A stretch of 5,239 bases of DNA from a candidate division Zixibacteria bacterium RBG_16_43_9. Lineage in GTDB: Bacteria; Zixibacteria; MSB-5A5; RBG-16-43-9. Positions 1 to 5,239 of the stretch are shown piece by piece (the first letter of the stretch is position 1; each line of letters begins with the position of its first letter). Location of the stretch: positions 17,843-23,081 of the forward strand of contig MEWM01000085.1 of the NCBI GenBank assembly GCA_001775355.1. Direction: 5' to 3'. A program made the position numbers and the translations under genes. The notes under the pieces were generated by a model that had not been told where the DNA came from, did no database searches, and worked only from the letters and a program-made list of their open reading frames with translations.

Positions 1-23
1 GCTAAAACTGTTTCAAAAATTCT

Positions 24-80
24 GGTAGGTCAGACATTCTTGTCTGACCATTATGAACAGACAAGAATGTCTGTTCTACC
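24..80. repeat. Paired REP-like element (two GTAG hairpins, convergent)
   Basis: Two stem-loops make one larger inverted repeat. Hairpin 1 has arms GGTCAGACA (28-36) and TGTCTGACC (41-49) with a TTCT loop. Hairpin 2 has arms AACAGACA (56-63) and TGTCTGTT (68-75) with an AGAA loop, which reads TTCT on the other strand. GTAG (25-28) lies at the 5' foot of hairpin 1, and its complement CTAC (76-79) gives GTAG at the foot of hairpin 2 on the minus strand. A GTAG tetranucleotide 5' of a hairpin is the known hallmark of REP sequences acted on by RAYT transposases. The two-REP arrangement resembles a BIME. Confidence 0.85.
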
Positions 81-92
81 GATGAGTACGGA

Positions 93-180
93 GTCATTGC
101 GAGCGACTTAATGGAGCGAAGCAATCCGTTTTCTTTGGCAGATTGCTTCGTCATCCCCTAAGGGGACTCCTCGCAATGAC
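93..180. repeat. MITE-like four-arm inverted repeat, CATTGCGAG type
   Basis: The outer arms GTCATTGCGAG (93-103) and CTCGCAATGAC (170-180) are perfect reverse complements. They enclose perfect inner arms CGAAGCAATC (117-126) and GATTGCTTCG (141-150). An extra small palindrome CCCCTAAGGGG lies at 155-165. From general knowledge, repeats with CATTGCGAG ends and GAAGCAATC cores are dispersed in many unrelated bacterial genomes. An open frame across the element (143-325) is taken to be non-coding. The same plan with different bases occurs at 943-1030. Confidence 0.8.
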
Positions 181-217
181 TAAGAGAAAAAAAAGGAAAG
201 ACTTGCTTGAATTAGCG

Positions 218-245
218 TGCTGTCAGGTGTTACCACCTGACAGCA
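218..245. repeat. 12-bp hairpin upstream of the M50 gene
   Basis: Perfect arms TGCTGTCAGGTG (218-229) and CACCTGACAGCA (234-245) enclose a TTAC loop. The hairpin ends 15 bases before the M50 start codon. No T-run follows, so it is not a standard Rho-independent terminator. It looks like another dispersed REP-type hairpin. TTAG at 212-215 resembles the GTAG mark, but it is off by one base and separated from the stem by two bases. An effect on translation of the downstream gene is possible but unproven. Confidence 0.7.
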
Positions 246-260
246 GACCGAAATGTAGTT

Positions 261-917
261 ATGAACCATCTCATATATTACCTTATAATAACTCCACCTC
301 TGCTTTTCGCCATTACCTTTCATGAATTCTCTCATGCCTGGATGGCGAACCGCAAAGGCGATCCGACTGCAAAATATGCCGGCCGGCTGACTTTAAATCC
401 GCTCGCGCATATTGACATAATCGGGTTGCTGCTTCTTTATTTTTATGGTTTTGGCTGGGCAAAGCCGGTGCCGGTAAATCCTTACAATTTTAGAAATCCG
501 CGAAAAGATGAGCTCTGGGTCTCTTTGGCTGGACCCGGTTCAAATATGGTTTTAGCTTTAGTTTTCGGGATTATCTTCAGGTTGCTGATCGGCTCTTACC
601 CTTTCGGCTCTCAGGCTTCTACTCACCAGCTTTTTCTGATAATGCTAATTAAGGGGATACAATTAAACCTGGTTCTAGCGGTATTCAATCTCATTCCGGT
701 AAACCCCTTAGATGGTTCCCATATTCTAAGCGGGATTATGCCCCTGCAGTACCAGAGCCAGTTGCAACAGATTCAGAGATATTCATTTTACGTCCTCTTA
801 GGGGTAATCGTCCTGGACTATTTTCTTAATCTGGGTATCCTCTGGGCTATTTTCAAGCCATTCATTTTCTTTTTCGGAACTCTCTTCGCAGGTCCGGATT
901 TTATCCGGTTCATCTAA
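261..917 (+). CDS. Site-2-protease-like M50 family membrane metalloprotease
   Basis: This 218-residue, very hydrophobic protein has the layout of the short M50 (S2P/SpoIVFB-like) intramembrane zinc proteases of bacteria. The zinc motif HEFSH (H21, E22, H25) lies in the first membrane helix. It is followed by family-typical segments: NPLAHIDIIG (46-55), GWAKPVPVNP (65-74) and LAGPGSN (89-95). The segment FNLIPVNPLDG (142-152) supplies D151 as the likely third zinc ligand. All catalytic residues are therefore present. Known family members cut substrates within or near the membrane, for example anti-sigma factors or signal-peptide remnants. The substrate cannot be told here because no PDZ domain or partner gene is visible. 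Length matches the minimal PDZ-less subgroup. The start at 261 places HExxH at the usual distance from the N-terminus, but no clear ribosome binding site precedes it. The stop codon overlaps an ATG (TAATG, 915-919). Confidence 0.93.
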   Translation: MNHLIYYLIITPPLLFAITFHEFSHAWMANRKGDPTAKYAGRLTLNPLAHIDIIGLLLLYFYGFGWAKPVPVNPYNFRNPRKDELWVSLAGPGSNMVLALVFGIIFRLLIGSYPFGSQASTHQLFLIMLIKGIQLNLVLAVFNLIPVNPLDGSHILSGIMPLQYQSQLQQIQRYSFYVLLGVIVLDYFLNLGILWAIFKPFIFFFGTLFAGPDFIRFI

Positions 918-942
918 TGCTGGAGCGCTATTCTTCCCTTGA

Positions 943-1030
943 TGTCATTCTGAGTCACGCCAAAGGCGGGACGAAGAATCCATTTGAAGTTGCACAGATT
1001 CTTCGGTCGCTTCGCTCCCTCAGAATGACA
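943..1030. repeat. MITE-like four-arm inverted repeat, CATTCTGAG type
   Basis: The outer arms TGTCATTCTGAG (943-954) and CTCAGAATGACA (1019-1030) are perfect reverse complements. The inner arms CGAAGAATC (972-980) and GATTCTTCG (997-1005) are also perfect. The plan matches the repeat at 93-180, but the word ATTGC/GCAAT is replaced by ATTCT/AGAAT in all four arms. The element begins 25 bases after the M50 stop codon. Its right arm contains the probable start codon (1025-1027) of the lipoprotein gene. No stop codon interrupts the frame running through it from the ATG at 917. Confidence 0.85.
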
Positions 1031-1834
1031 AAAGTAAGATTAACGAAACTTCTTTTTTTCATACCACTTCTTTTTCTTGGTTGTTATCCATCAGCCCGCC
1101 TGAAACCTCCTCCAGAAGAGCTTACTCCGGAAAGAGTCTTAGAAAGGGCGATTTCAAACCAGGAGCTGGTTAACTCCTCAGCTTCTCTCATAAGTTTCAA
1201 CTTCAAATCTTCACAGGAAAACTTCTCCGGGGATTTAGAGCTTTTTTTCAGAAAACCGGATAATTTTGCCTTTGCAGTTAAAGCCCTTTTGGGTCCGGAC
1301 TTTGTCTCCGGTTCGATCAGTGCTGACAGCCTTTTGCTTTTTTTCCCGCGGAGCAAGCAGTATTATAAAGGCAGGAGTATAAATTGCATAAAAGGGGTTG
1401 AATCTCAAACTGAATTTGACCTTTTCTGTCTTTTGAGACTCCTTGTCTCTGAGACAAAGATAAACCAGGAGAAAGCTCATTTCACAGGTATGGATAAGGA
1501 GAACTACGTTTACGAGGACAGCATCGAGACCTGGAAAAGAAGTTTTTGGGTAAATAAAGAAGGAGCCTTCCTGACAAAAAGTATCTGGGAACCAATCTTT
1601 TCGACCGGGATAAAAGCAGGTGAATCCAATGAATTCGTAATAGAGTATAAGAATTTTGAGAAATTCAACCAGACCAAGCTTCCCAGAGCTATAGAGATAA
1701 AATCCCTGGATGAAAAAGTGAAACTGAAACTCAAATTTTTAGAGAGGAACATAAATATCTCCATTCCTAATAAAAAATTTCAGATTAAAATCCCTGAAGA
1801 TGCCAAACCGGTTGAAATTGATAAATCAGGTTAG
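1025..1834 (+). CDS. Outer-membrane-type lipoprotein, LolB/DUF4292-like
   Basis: With the start at 1025 the product has 269 residues. It begins with a clear lipoprotein signal: basic n-region MTKVRLTK, a hydrophobic core, and the lipobox LFLGC ending at C20. After the cysteine comes a proline-rich linker (about 27-34), then a segment compatible with the LolA/LolB-type fold. GDLELFFRKPDNFAF followed by GPDFVSGSISADSLLLFFP and KQYYKG resembles the DUF4292 pattern of hydrophobic strands. The C-terminal part (about 205-262) is strand-rich with many lysines and ends in KIPEDAKPVEI. Proteins of this group are thought to handle lipoproteins or lipids at the outer membrane, but the exact role here is unknown. 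A longer frame starts at 917, overlapping the M50 stop. Its extra 36 residues are encoded almost wholly by the repeat and would precede the signal peptide, so I prefer 1025. No Shine-Dalgarno is seen at 1025. Confidence 0.75.
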   Translation: MTKVRLTKLLFFIPLLFLGCYPSARLKPPPEELTPERVLERAISNQELVNSSASLISFNFKSSQENFSGDLELFFRKPDNFAFAVKALLGPDFVSGSISADSLLLFFPRSKQYYKGRSINCIKGVESQTEFDLFCLLRLLVSETKINQEKAHFTGMDKENYVYEDSIETWKRSFWVNKEGAFLTKSIWEPIFSTGIKAGESNEFVIEYKNFEKFNQTKLPRAIEIKSLDEKVKLKLKFLERNINISIPNKKFQIKIPEDAKPVEIDKSG

Positions 1835-1840
1835 CAGTAT

Positions 1841-1894
1841 GTAGTGCGACCCTTTCAGGGTCGCAAATAGAACAGGCAAGAATGCCTGTTGTAC
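1841..1894. repeat. Paired REP-like element downstream of the lipoprotein gene
   Basis: Hairpin 1 has arms TGCGACCCT (1845-1853) and AGGGTCGCA (1857-1865) with a TTC loop, and it follows GTAG (1841-1844) directly. Hairpin 2 has arms AACAGGCA (1871-1878) and TGCCTGTT (1883-1890) with an AGAA loop. It closely resembles hairpin 2 of the element at 24-80. The minus-strand foot of hairpin 2 reads GTAC rather than GTAG. The first stem starts 10 bases after the lipoprotein stop, so it may also protect or end that transcript, although no T-run follows. Confidence 0.8.
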
Positions 1895-1915
1895 CGTTCC
1901 ACTTCTCAAAAGATA

Positions 1916-1944
1916 TTGACTTTTGGGGCTGTAGATATTACAAT
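1916..1944 (+). promoter_or_regulatory. Sigma-70-type promoter for the GT9 gene
   Basis: A -35 box TTGACT (1916-1921) and a -10 box TACAAT (1939-1944) are separated by 17 bases, the optimal spacing. Each matches the consensus at five of six positions. The predicted start of transcription is near 1951, giving a leader of about 70 bases before the ATG at 2021. The promoter follows the paired repeat at 1841-1894, suggesting that the GT9 gene starts a new transcription unit. This is a pattern match only and assumes an Escherichia-like housekeeping sigma factor. Confidence 0.55.
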
Positions 1945-2020
1945 AATTTTAAATCGCTTTCAGGAAATCTATATTCGTAGACTACTTGAATGTCGATTAT
2001 TATAGACTAAAGAATAAAAG

Positions 2021-3115
2021 ATGAGAAAAACGCTGGAGAAAAAAGGGAAATCGTTCTTAATACAGGTACTGAGGCTTATGTTAAGAAATAAGCCCGTTCA
2101 GGATAAAGTTGATCTATCTGCCGTTAAAAAGATACTGGTAATAAGACAGGACAACCGGATCGGCAATCTTATTTTGACCACTCCGCTACTTTTAGCCCTG
2201 AGGAAATCTTTCCCCCAGGCTAAGATATCTTTTCTCTCCAGTAGCGTATCAACAGAGGTTTTCTCCGGCTCAAAATTAGTGGATGAGCTTTTGGTCCTGG
2301 AGAAAAAAAGATATATCCGTAATCCTTTTGCTTTCATCTCTCAGATTTTCTCGCTGAGAAGAAAAGGTTTCGATCTTGCCTTTGACTGTTCAGACGAAAA
2401 TCACCTTTCCTTTGGTCATGGGATGTGGATTTATCTTTCAAGAGCTAAATACCGAGTCGGGCATAAAAGGGAGAAAAGCGACCTCTTCCTGAACATAGAG
2501 GTTCCTCCGGTTAATCATACCCGGCATGCAACTGAGATGCATCTGGACCTTTTGAAATTTTTAATGCCGGGAGTATCTGGTGAATTGCCATTCTTAGAAG
2601 TAAAAGCGGAAGAAAAGAAATATATCAGAAATTATCTGAAGAAAATGGGAATATCTGATGAGGGTTTTCTGGTGGGGATAAACCTGGGCGGAACCGGTGA
2701 GAAAAGGTGGGAAGTAGAAAATTTCATTGAATTGGGTAACAAGCTAAAAGAAAAGGAAAATGTAAAGGTGATTTATATCTGGGGACCGGAAGAGAAAGAG
2801 CTGGTTAAGAATCTGAAAATCACCGTGGTCCTGCCTGAGATTCTATCACTGCCTAAACTCTCAGCTCTCCTGCAAAGGTGTAATTTTCTTATTTCCTCTG
2901 ATTCCGGCATAATGCATCTTGCCACCGCTGTCGGGACACCTACCTTAACTATCTTCATCCATTCAGACCCGCAGAAGTTTGGTCCAAAAGGCAAAGGGGA
3001 TAGAGTGATATCAACACTCAATGGCAAACTGGAAACAGAAGAAGTTTTGAAGGAAGCTGAAAGAATGACACAGGAATTGTCAGAAGGCAAACAGATTAAA
3101 ATAAAAACGATATAA
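2021..3115 (+). CDS. Glycosyltransferase family 9, heptosyltransferase-like
   Basis: The 364-residue product has the two-domain GT-B layout of family 9, whose known members (WaaC, WaaF, WaaQ) add heptose from ADP-heptose to the lipopolysaccharide inner core at the cytoplasmic face of the inner membrane. The N-terminal motif ILVIRQDNRIGNLILTTP (38-55) is followed by a Rossmann-like strand KISFLSS (68-74). The C-terminal domain has NLGGTGEKRW (221-230), matching the family's phosphate-contacting segment. It also has SDSGIMHLATAVGTP (293-307), matching the family signature usually written as DSGPMHLAAALGTP. The glycine-aspartate usual in the first motif (the Asp is the proposed catalytic base in WaaC) reads Gly48-Asn49 here. 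Residues 1-35 are basic and amphipathic and may bind the membrane. A promoter lies upstream and an MsbA-like exporter gene downstream, consistent with envelope glycolipid synthesis. The sugar donor and acceptor cannot be read from the sequence. Confidence 0.9.
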   Translation: MRKTLEKKGKSFLIQVLRLMLRNKPVQDKVDLSAVKKILVIRQDNRIGNLILTTPLLLALRKSFPQAKISFLSSSVSTEVFSGSKLVDELLVLEKKRYIRNPFAFISQIFSLRRKGFDLAFDCSDENHLSFGHGMWIYLSRAKYRVGHKREKSDLFLNIEVPPVNHTRHATEMHLDLLKFLMPGVSGELPFLEVKAEEKKYIRNYLKKMGISDEGFLVGINLGGTGEKRWEVENFIELGNKLKEKENVKVIYIWGPEEKELVKNLKITVVLPEILSLPKLSALLQRCNFLISSDSGIMHLATAVGTPTLTIFIHSDPQKFGPKGKGDRVISTLNGKLETEEVLKEAERMTQELSEGKQIKIKTI

Positions 3116-3116
3116 A

Positions 3117-3137
3117 ATGACAGATGACAAATGACAC
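3117..3137 (+). repeat. Three tandem heptamers ATGACAN
   Basis: ATGACAG, ATGACAA and ATGACAC follow each other without a gap, starting two bases after the GT9 stop codon. The third unit is the first possible ATG of the longer RAYT frame. The array ends just before the GTAG (3140-3143) of the first REP, so it marks the left edge of the inserted RAYT unit. Its role, if any, is unknown. Confidence 0.6.
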
Positions 3138-3139
3138 CT

Positions 3140-3166
3140 GTAGCGTCGGGCTTTACGCCCGACGAA
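3140..3166 (+). repeat. REP hairpin with GTAG, left flank of the RAYT gene
   Basis: GTAG (3140-3143) is followed directly by stem arms CGTCGGGC (3144-3151) and GCCCGACG (3157-3164) around a TTTAC loop. The 27 bases 3140-3166 recur exactly at 3757-3783, on the other side of the transposase gene and in the same orientation. GTAG plus hairpin is the substrate structure known for RAYT enzymes. The stem ends 11 bases before the preferred transposase start codon. Confidence 0.9.
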
Positions 3167-3175
3167 GAACGAAAA

Positions 3176-3670
3176 ATGCAAAAAGAAAAAAAGAAATATA
3201 AAACTTTCGGCAGAAATCGTTCATTAAGATTAAAGGAATTTCCCTACAAAGGGCCATATGTTTATTTCGTCACTTCTACCACGTATGATCGGCAAACGTA
3301 TCTTTCGCATTCACGGTTGGCCAATGCCATAATTGAGGAAATAAAGGAAATCAGGTCCACAGAAAATATCAAGCTGTATGCATATTGCATAATGCCTGAT
3401 CATGTGCACTTGCTTTTTTCTCCAGAGGAGGATGGAAAAAATCTCTCTGACATTATGCAACTAATACATGGCAGGACGACAAGAGTGTTCTGGGAACAAG
3501 AAGGTAAAGGCAAGCTCTGGCAGAGAGGTTTCTACGATCATGTTGTCAGAAAGAACGAAGATCTGAGAGAAATTGCGCTCTATATTCTGGCAAACCCTGT
3601 GCGAAAAGGTTTGGCAGATAAATATGAGGACTATCCGTTCTGCGGTCTGATAGATGACTTGCCTGTTTAG
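3176..3670 (+). CDS. REP-associated tyrosine transposase (RAYT, Y1/HUH family)
   Basis: The 164-residue product is a single-domain Y1 HUH endonuclease of the TnpA-REP group, related to IS200/IS605 transposases. These enzymes cut and join single-stranded REP hairpins through a tyrosine. The first strand carries GPYVYFVTSTTYDRQ (26-40). The metal-binding HUH motif is PDHVHLLF (74-81) with H76 and H78. A basic region, HGRTTRVFWEQ (98-108), is followed by LWQRGFYDHVVRKNEDL (114-130). The final conserved helix is ALYILANPVRKGL (134-146), where Y136 is the likely nucleophile and N140 takes the place of the Gln in IS200-type enzymes. Length and motif order match complete family members (about 150-200 residues), so the protein looks intact. 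A longer frame from 3131 would translate the REP as VASGFTPDE, so I prefer the ATG at 3176. REP hairpins flank the gene on both sides. It may be mobile or domesticated. Confidence 0.93.
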   Translation: MQKEKKKYKTFGRNRSLRLKEFPYKGPYVYFVTSTTYDRQTYLSHSRLANAIIEEIKEIRSTENIKLYAYCIMPDHVHLLFSPEEDGKNLSDIMQLIHGRTTRVFWEQEGKGKLWQRGFYDHVVRKNEDLREIALYILANPVRKGLADKYEDYPFCGLIDDLPV

Positions 3671-3674
3671 AGAA

Positions 3675-3686
3675 AGCCTTAAGGCT
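3675..3686. repeat. 12-bp perfect palindrome AGCCTTAAGGCT
   Basis: This perfect palindrome begins 5 bases after the RAYT stop codon. It has no T-run and no loop, so it is a weak terminator candidate. It could be a protein-binding site, or chance. Confidence 0.4.
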
Positions 3687-3731
3687 GGAATGAAGGTGAA
3701 GGTACCCAAGTTCACTGCTCGGTAAAGAGAA

Positions 3732-3783
3732 CGTCGGGGATGAACCCCGACGCTACGTAGCGTCGGGCTTTACGCCCGACGAA
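3732..3783. repeat. Divergent REP pair around CTACGTAG, right flank of the RAYT gene
   Basis: The left hairpin has arms CGTCGGGG (3732-3739) and CCCCGACG (3745-3752). The right hairpin has arms CGTCGGGC (3761-3768) and GCCCGACG (3774-3781) with a TTTAC loop. Between them lies the palindrome CTACGTAG (3753-3760). Each hairpin therefore has GTAG at its 5' foot, on the minus strand for the left one and on the plus strand for the right one. This is a textbook REP/inverse-REP pair. The segment 3757-3783 is identical to 3140-3166. The element ends 23 bases before the ABC exporter start and may affect its expression. Confidence 0.9.
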
Positions 3784-3806
3784 AGACAAAAAGATAAAAG
3801 AATAAT

Positions 3807-5239
3807 ATGAGACTTTATATAAGACTTCTAAAATTCATAAGACCGCATCTGAAATCTCTGGTGGGAGCTACTCTTTTTATGATACTCTTTGCCGGGATGA
3901 GCGGGTTTTCTCTTACTATGGTGATTCCATTTACCAAGATGATTTTTTCCGATAACGGATCCGTAGGATATGAGAAGAGTTCAGCCTCTGCCGATACGAG
4001 CGAAAGCCTGCAGCAGAAGTCTTCGTCAGGTGGAGAAAGTTTGGTAGTTCTGGTTCCTGGAAAACTCAAACAGCAGTTCGATTCCTGGCTTAAAGGAAAA
4101 GATAAGGTGGACAGCCTTAAGCGGTTGTGTATCTTCATCTTAGTTATATTCTTTTTAAAGAATTTATTCTGGTATCTGGAGAACTATCTTATGGTTATCG
4201 TTCAGGAAGGTGTAGTAAAGGATTTAAGAGATAGACTCTATTCTCATTATCACCTTTTGCCTTTAGAATATTTTCACGGAAAGAAGACCGGGGTATTGAT
4301 CTCCAGGGTGACTAACGATGTAAGTCTGGTAAAGAATGCGGTCTCCTCAGGATTTGTCGGAGGATTAAACCAGTTTTTTTTGGCGATCGTTTATCTTTTT
4401 TTGGTAATCTGGGCAAGCTGGAAATTGACTTTGATTGCGCTTCTGCTTTTTCCCCCCAGCATCTTTATAATCACCAAAGTGGGAAAGAGGCTGCGCTCAA
4501 AAAGCGTTTTAGCCCAGCAGAAGATGGGAAACATAACTTCAGTCTTGCAGGAGACAGTCTCCGGTATCAAGGTTGTCAAGGCTTTCGCAATGGAGGGATT
4601 TGAGCTGAAGAAATTTTTCAATTTTACCAGAGATTATTTTAAGACTATGGTGCGGTTGACCAGAGTCGGCTCCTTAGCACCACCGTTGACTGAATTCCTA
4701 GGAGTTGTAGCTGGAGTTCTGATCCTCTGGTTCGGAGGAAGAGCTATCTTAGCTGGTGGAGGACTCACCCCGGACCGGTTCTTCCTTTTTCTTATTGCCA
4801 TGTTCTCTTTGATGCAGCCTTTGAAGATTTTAAGCCACGTGAATATCGATATTCAGCAGGGCTTAGCCGCAGCAGCAAGAATTTTTGAAGTCCTGGATAC
4901 CCAGCCCAAAATCGAAAGCCCTGAGGATGGGGCTAAAATCAATAGTCTGAAACAAGGCGTGAAATTTGAGAATGTATCATTCAGATATAACCGGCAGAAA
5001 ATTGCATTAGAGAAAATCGATTTAGAGGTAAAATCCGGAGAGATAGTGGCGCTGGTGGGTCCATCTGGTGCTGGCAAGTCCACTTTAGTTGACCTGCTCC
5101 CCCGTTTCTATGATCCAAATGAAGGGGTCATCGAGATAGACGGTGTAGACTTAAGAAGAATGAACTTGAACTCTTTACGAAACCTGATGGGGATAGTTAC
5201 CCAGGAGACTATACTCTTTAATGACACGGTCTGGAATAA
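3807..5239 (+). CDS. MsbA-like ABC exporter, half-transporter (3' end outside window)
   Basis: The frame stays open to the window end, giving 477 codons plus two bases. The product is a fused membrane-ATPase half-transporter of the MsbA/multidrug exporter type, which works as a homodimer or heterodimer in the inner membrane. The membrane domain covers about 1-345 with six likely helices, near 17-46, 105-135, 185-204, 205-223, 290-313 and 322-345. The coupling region DLRDRLYSHYHLLPLEYF (139-156) and TNDV (169-172) are typical of the family. In the ATPase domain I see the A-loop tyrosine Y394 (VSFRY), Walker A GPSGAGKST (418-426) and the Q-loop Q466 (VTQET). The signature motif, Walker B and H-loop lie past the window edge. 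The loop between helices 1 and 2 (about 48-104) is unusually long, polar and serine-rich. The nearby GT9 gene makes lipid A-core or another glycolipid a reasonable substrate, but a drug exporter is not excluded. The start at 3807 gives the usual short cytoplasmic N-terminus; no strong ribosome binding site is seen. Confidence 0.92.
   Translation, partial: MRLYIRLLKFIRPHLKSLVGATLFMILFAGMSGFSLTMVIPFTKMIFSDNGSVGYEKSSASADTSESLQQKSSSGGESLVVLVPGKLKQQFDSWLKGKDKVDSLKRLCIFILVIFFLKNLFWYLENYLMVIVQEGVVKDLRDRLYSHYHLLPLEYFHGKKTGVLISRVTNDVSLVKNAVSSGFVGGLNQFFLAIVYLFLVIWASWKLTLIALLLFPPSIFIITKVGKRLRSKSVLAQQKMGNITSVLQETVSGIKVVKAFAMEGFELKKFFNFTRDYFKTMVRLTRVGSLAPPLTEFLGVVAGVLILWFGGRAILAGGGLTPDRFFLFLIAMFSLMQPLKILSHVNIDIQQGLAAAARIFEVLDTQPKIESPEDGAKINSLKQGVKFENVSFRYNRQKIALEKIDLEVKSGEIVALVGPSGAGKSTLVDLLPRFYDPNEGVIEIDGVDLRRMNLNSLRNLMGIVTQETILFNDTVWN

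Noticed and set aside
24..80. CRISPR repeat or Rho-independent terminator
   Set aside because: There is no array of regularly spaced direct repeats and no T-run after the stems; the GTAG feet and paired layout fit REP elements better.
143..325. 60-codon open frame on the + strand upstream of and overlapping the M50 gene
   Set aside because: It is made of the inner and right arms of a dispersed repeat plus a hairpin, it overlaps a clear M50 gene in another frame, and its product has no recognisable features.
1084..1764. Three minus-strand open frames inside the lipoprotein gene
   Set aside because: They lie opposite a gene with a clear signal peptide and lipobox and show no family motif; they are shadows of it.
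2773..3090. 105-codon minus-strand frame opposite the GT9 C-terminal domain
   Set aside because: The + strand carries the conserved GT9 signature here; the minus-strand product has only Ser-rich, low-information sequence.
3131..3175. Upstream in-frame ATG extending the RAYT by 15 residues
   Set aside because: The extension translates the REP hairpin itself, and the family domain begins well after the ATG at 3176.
3815..5083. Minus-strand frames opposite the ABC exporter
   Set aside because: The + strand frame is continuous and carries the Walker A, A-loop and Q-loop motifs; the minus-strand frames are shadows.
5230..5239. Apparent TAA stop at the window end
   Set aside because: In the frame of the ABC exporter the last bases read TGG AAT AA, so TAA is out of frame and the gene simply runs off the window.

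Overview
The window looks like part of the chromosome of an uncultured, diderm (Gram-negative-type) bacterium of moderate to low GC content. An outer-membrane lifestyle is suggested by a GT9 heptosyltransferase-like enzyme, an MsbA-like ABC exporter and a lipoprotein resembling the LolB/DUF4292 group. A lineage near the FCB superphylum or a neighbouring candidate phylum is plausible, but this is inference and no marker gene is present. None of the starts has a strong Shine-Dalgarno sequence.

All genes lie on the + strand. Bases 1-260 hold no convincing gene but are packed with inverted repeats: a paired GTAG-hairpin element (24-80), a MITE-like repeat with CATTGCGAG ends (93-180) and a 12-bp hairpin (218-245). 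Next comes a site-2-protease-like M50 membrane protein (261-917). A second MITE-like repeat (943-1030) follows, and its right end supplies the likely ATG of a lipoprotein gene (1025-1834). The 186-base gap after it holds another paired hairpin element and a good sigma-70-type promoter for a GT9 glycosyltransferase (2021-3115). A REP-associated tyrosine transposase (RAYT, 3176-3670) sits between GT9 and the exporter, with REP hairpins on both sides. The window ends inside the MsbA-like exporter (from 3807), cut just after the Q-loop.

The GT9 enzyme, lipoprotein and exporter make a plausible lipopolysaccharide/outer-membrane set, with the M50 protease next to it. The RAYT and its repeats appear to be a selfish or domesticated insertion in this set.

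The most interesting signal is in the repeats. At least five hairpins with quite different stems carry a GTAG tetranucleotide directly 5' of the stem, the mark recognised by RAYT enzymes, and a sixth has GTAC. The RAYT gene lies between two identical 27-nt GTAG-hairpin copies in direct orientation. The two MITE-like repeats share a four-arm plan in which a 5-base word changes in concert in all four arms.
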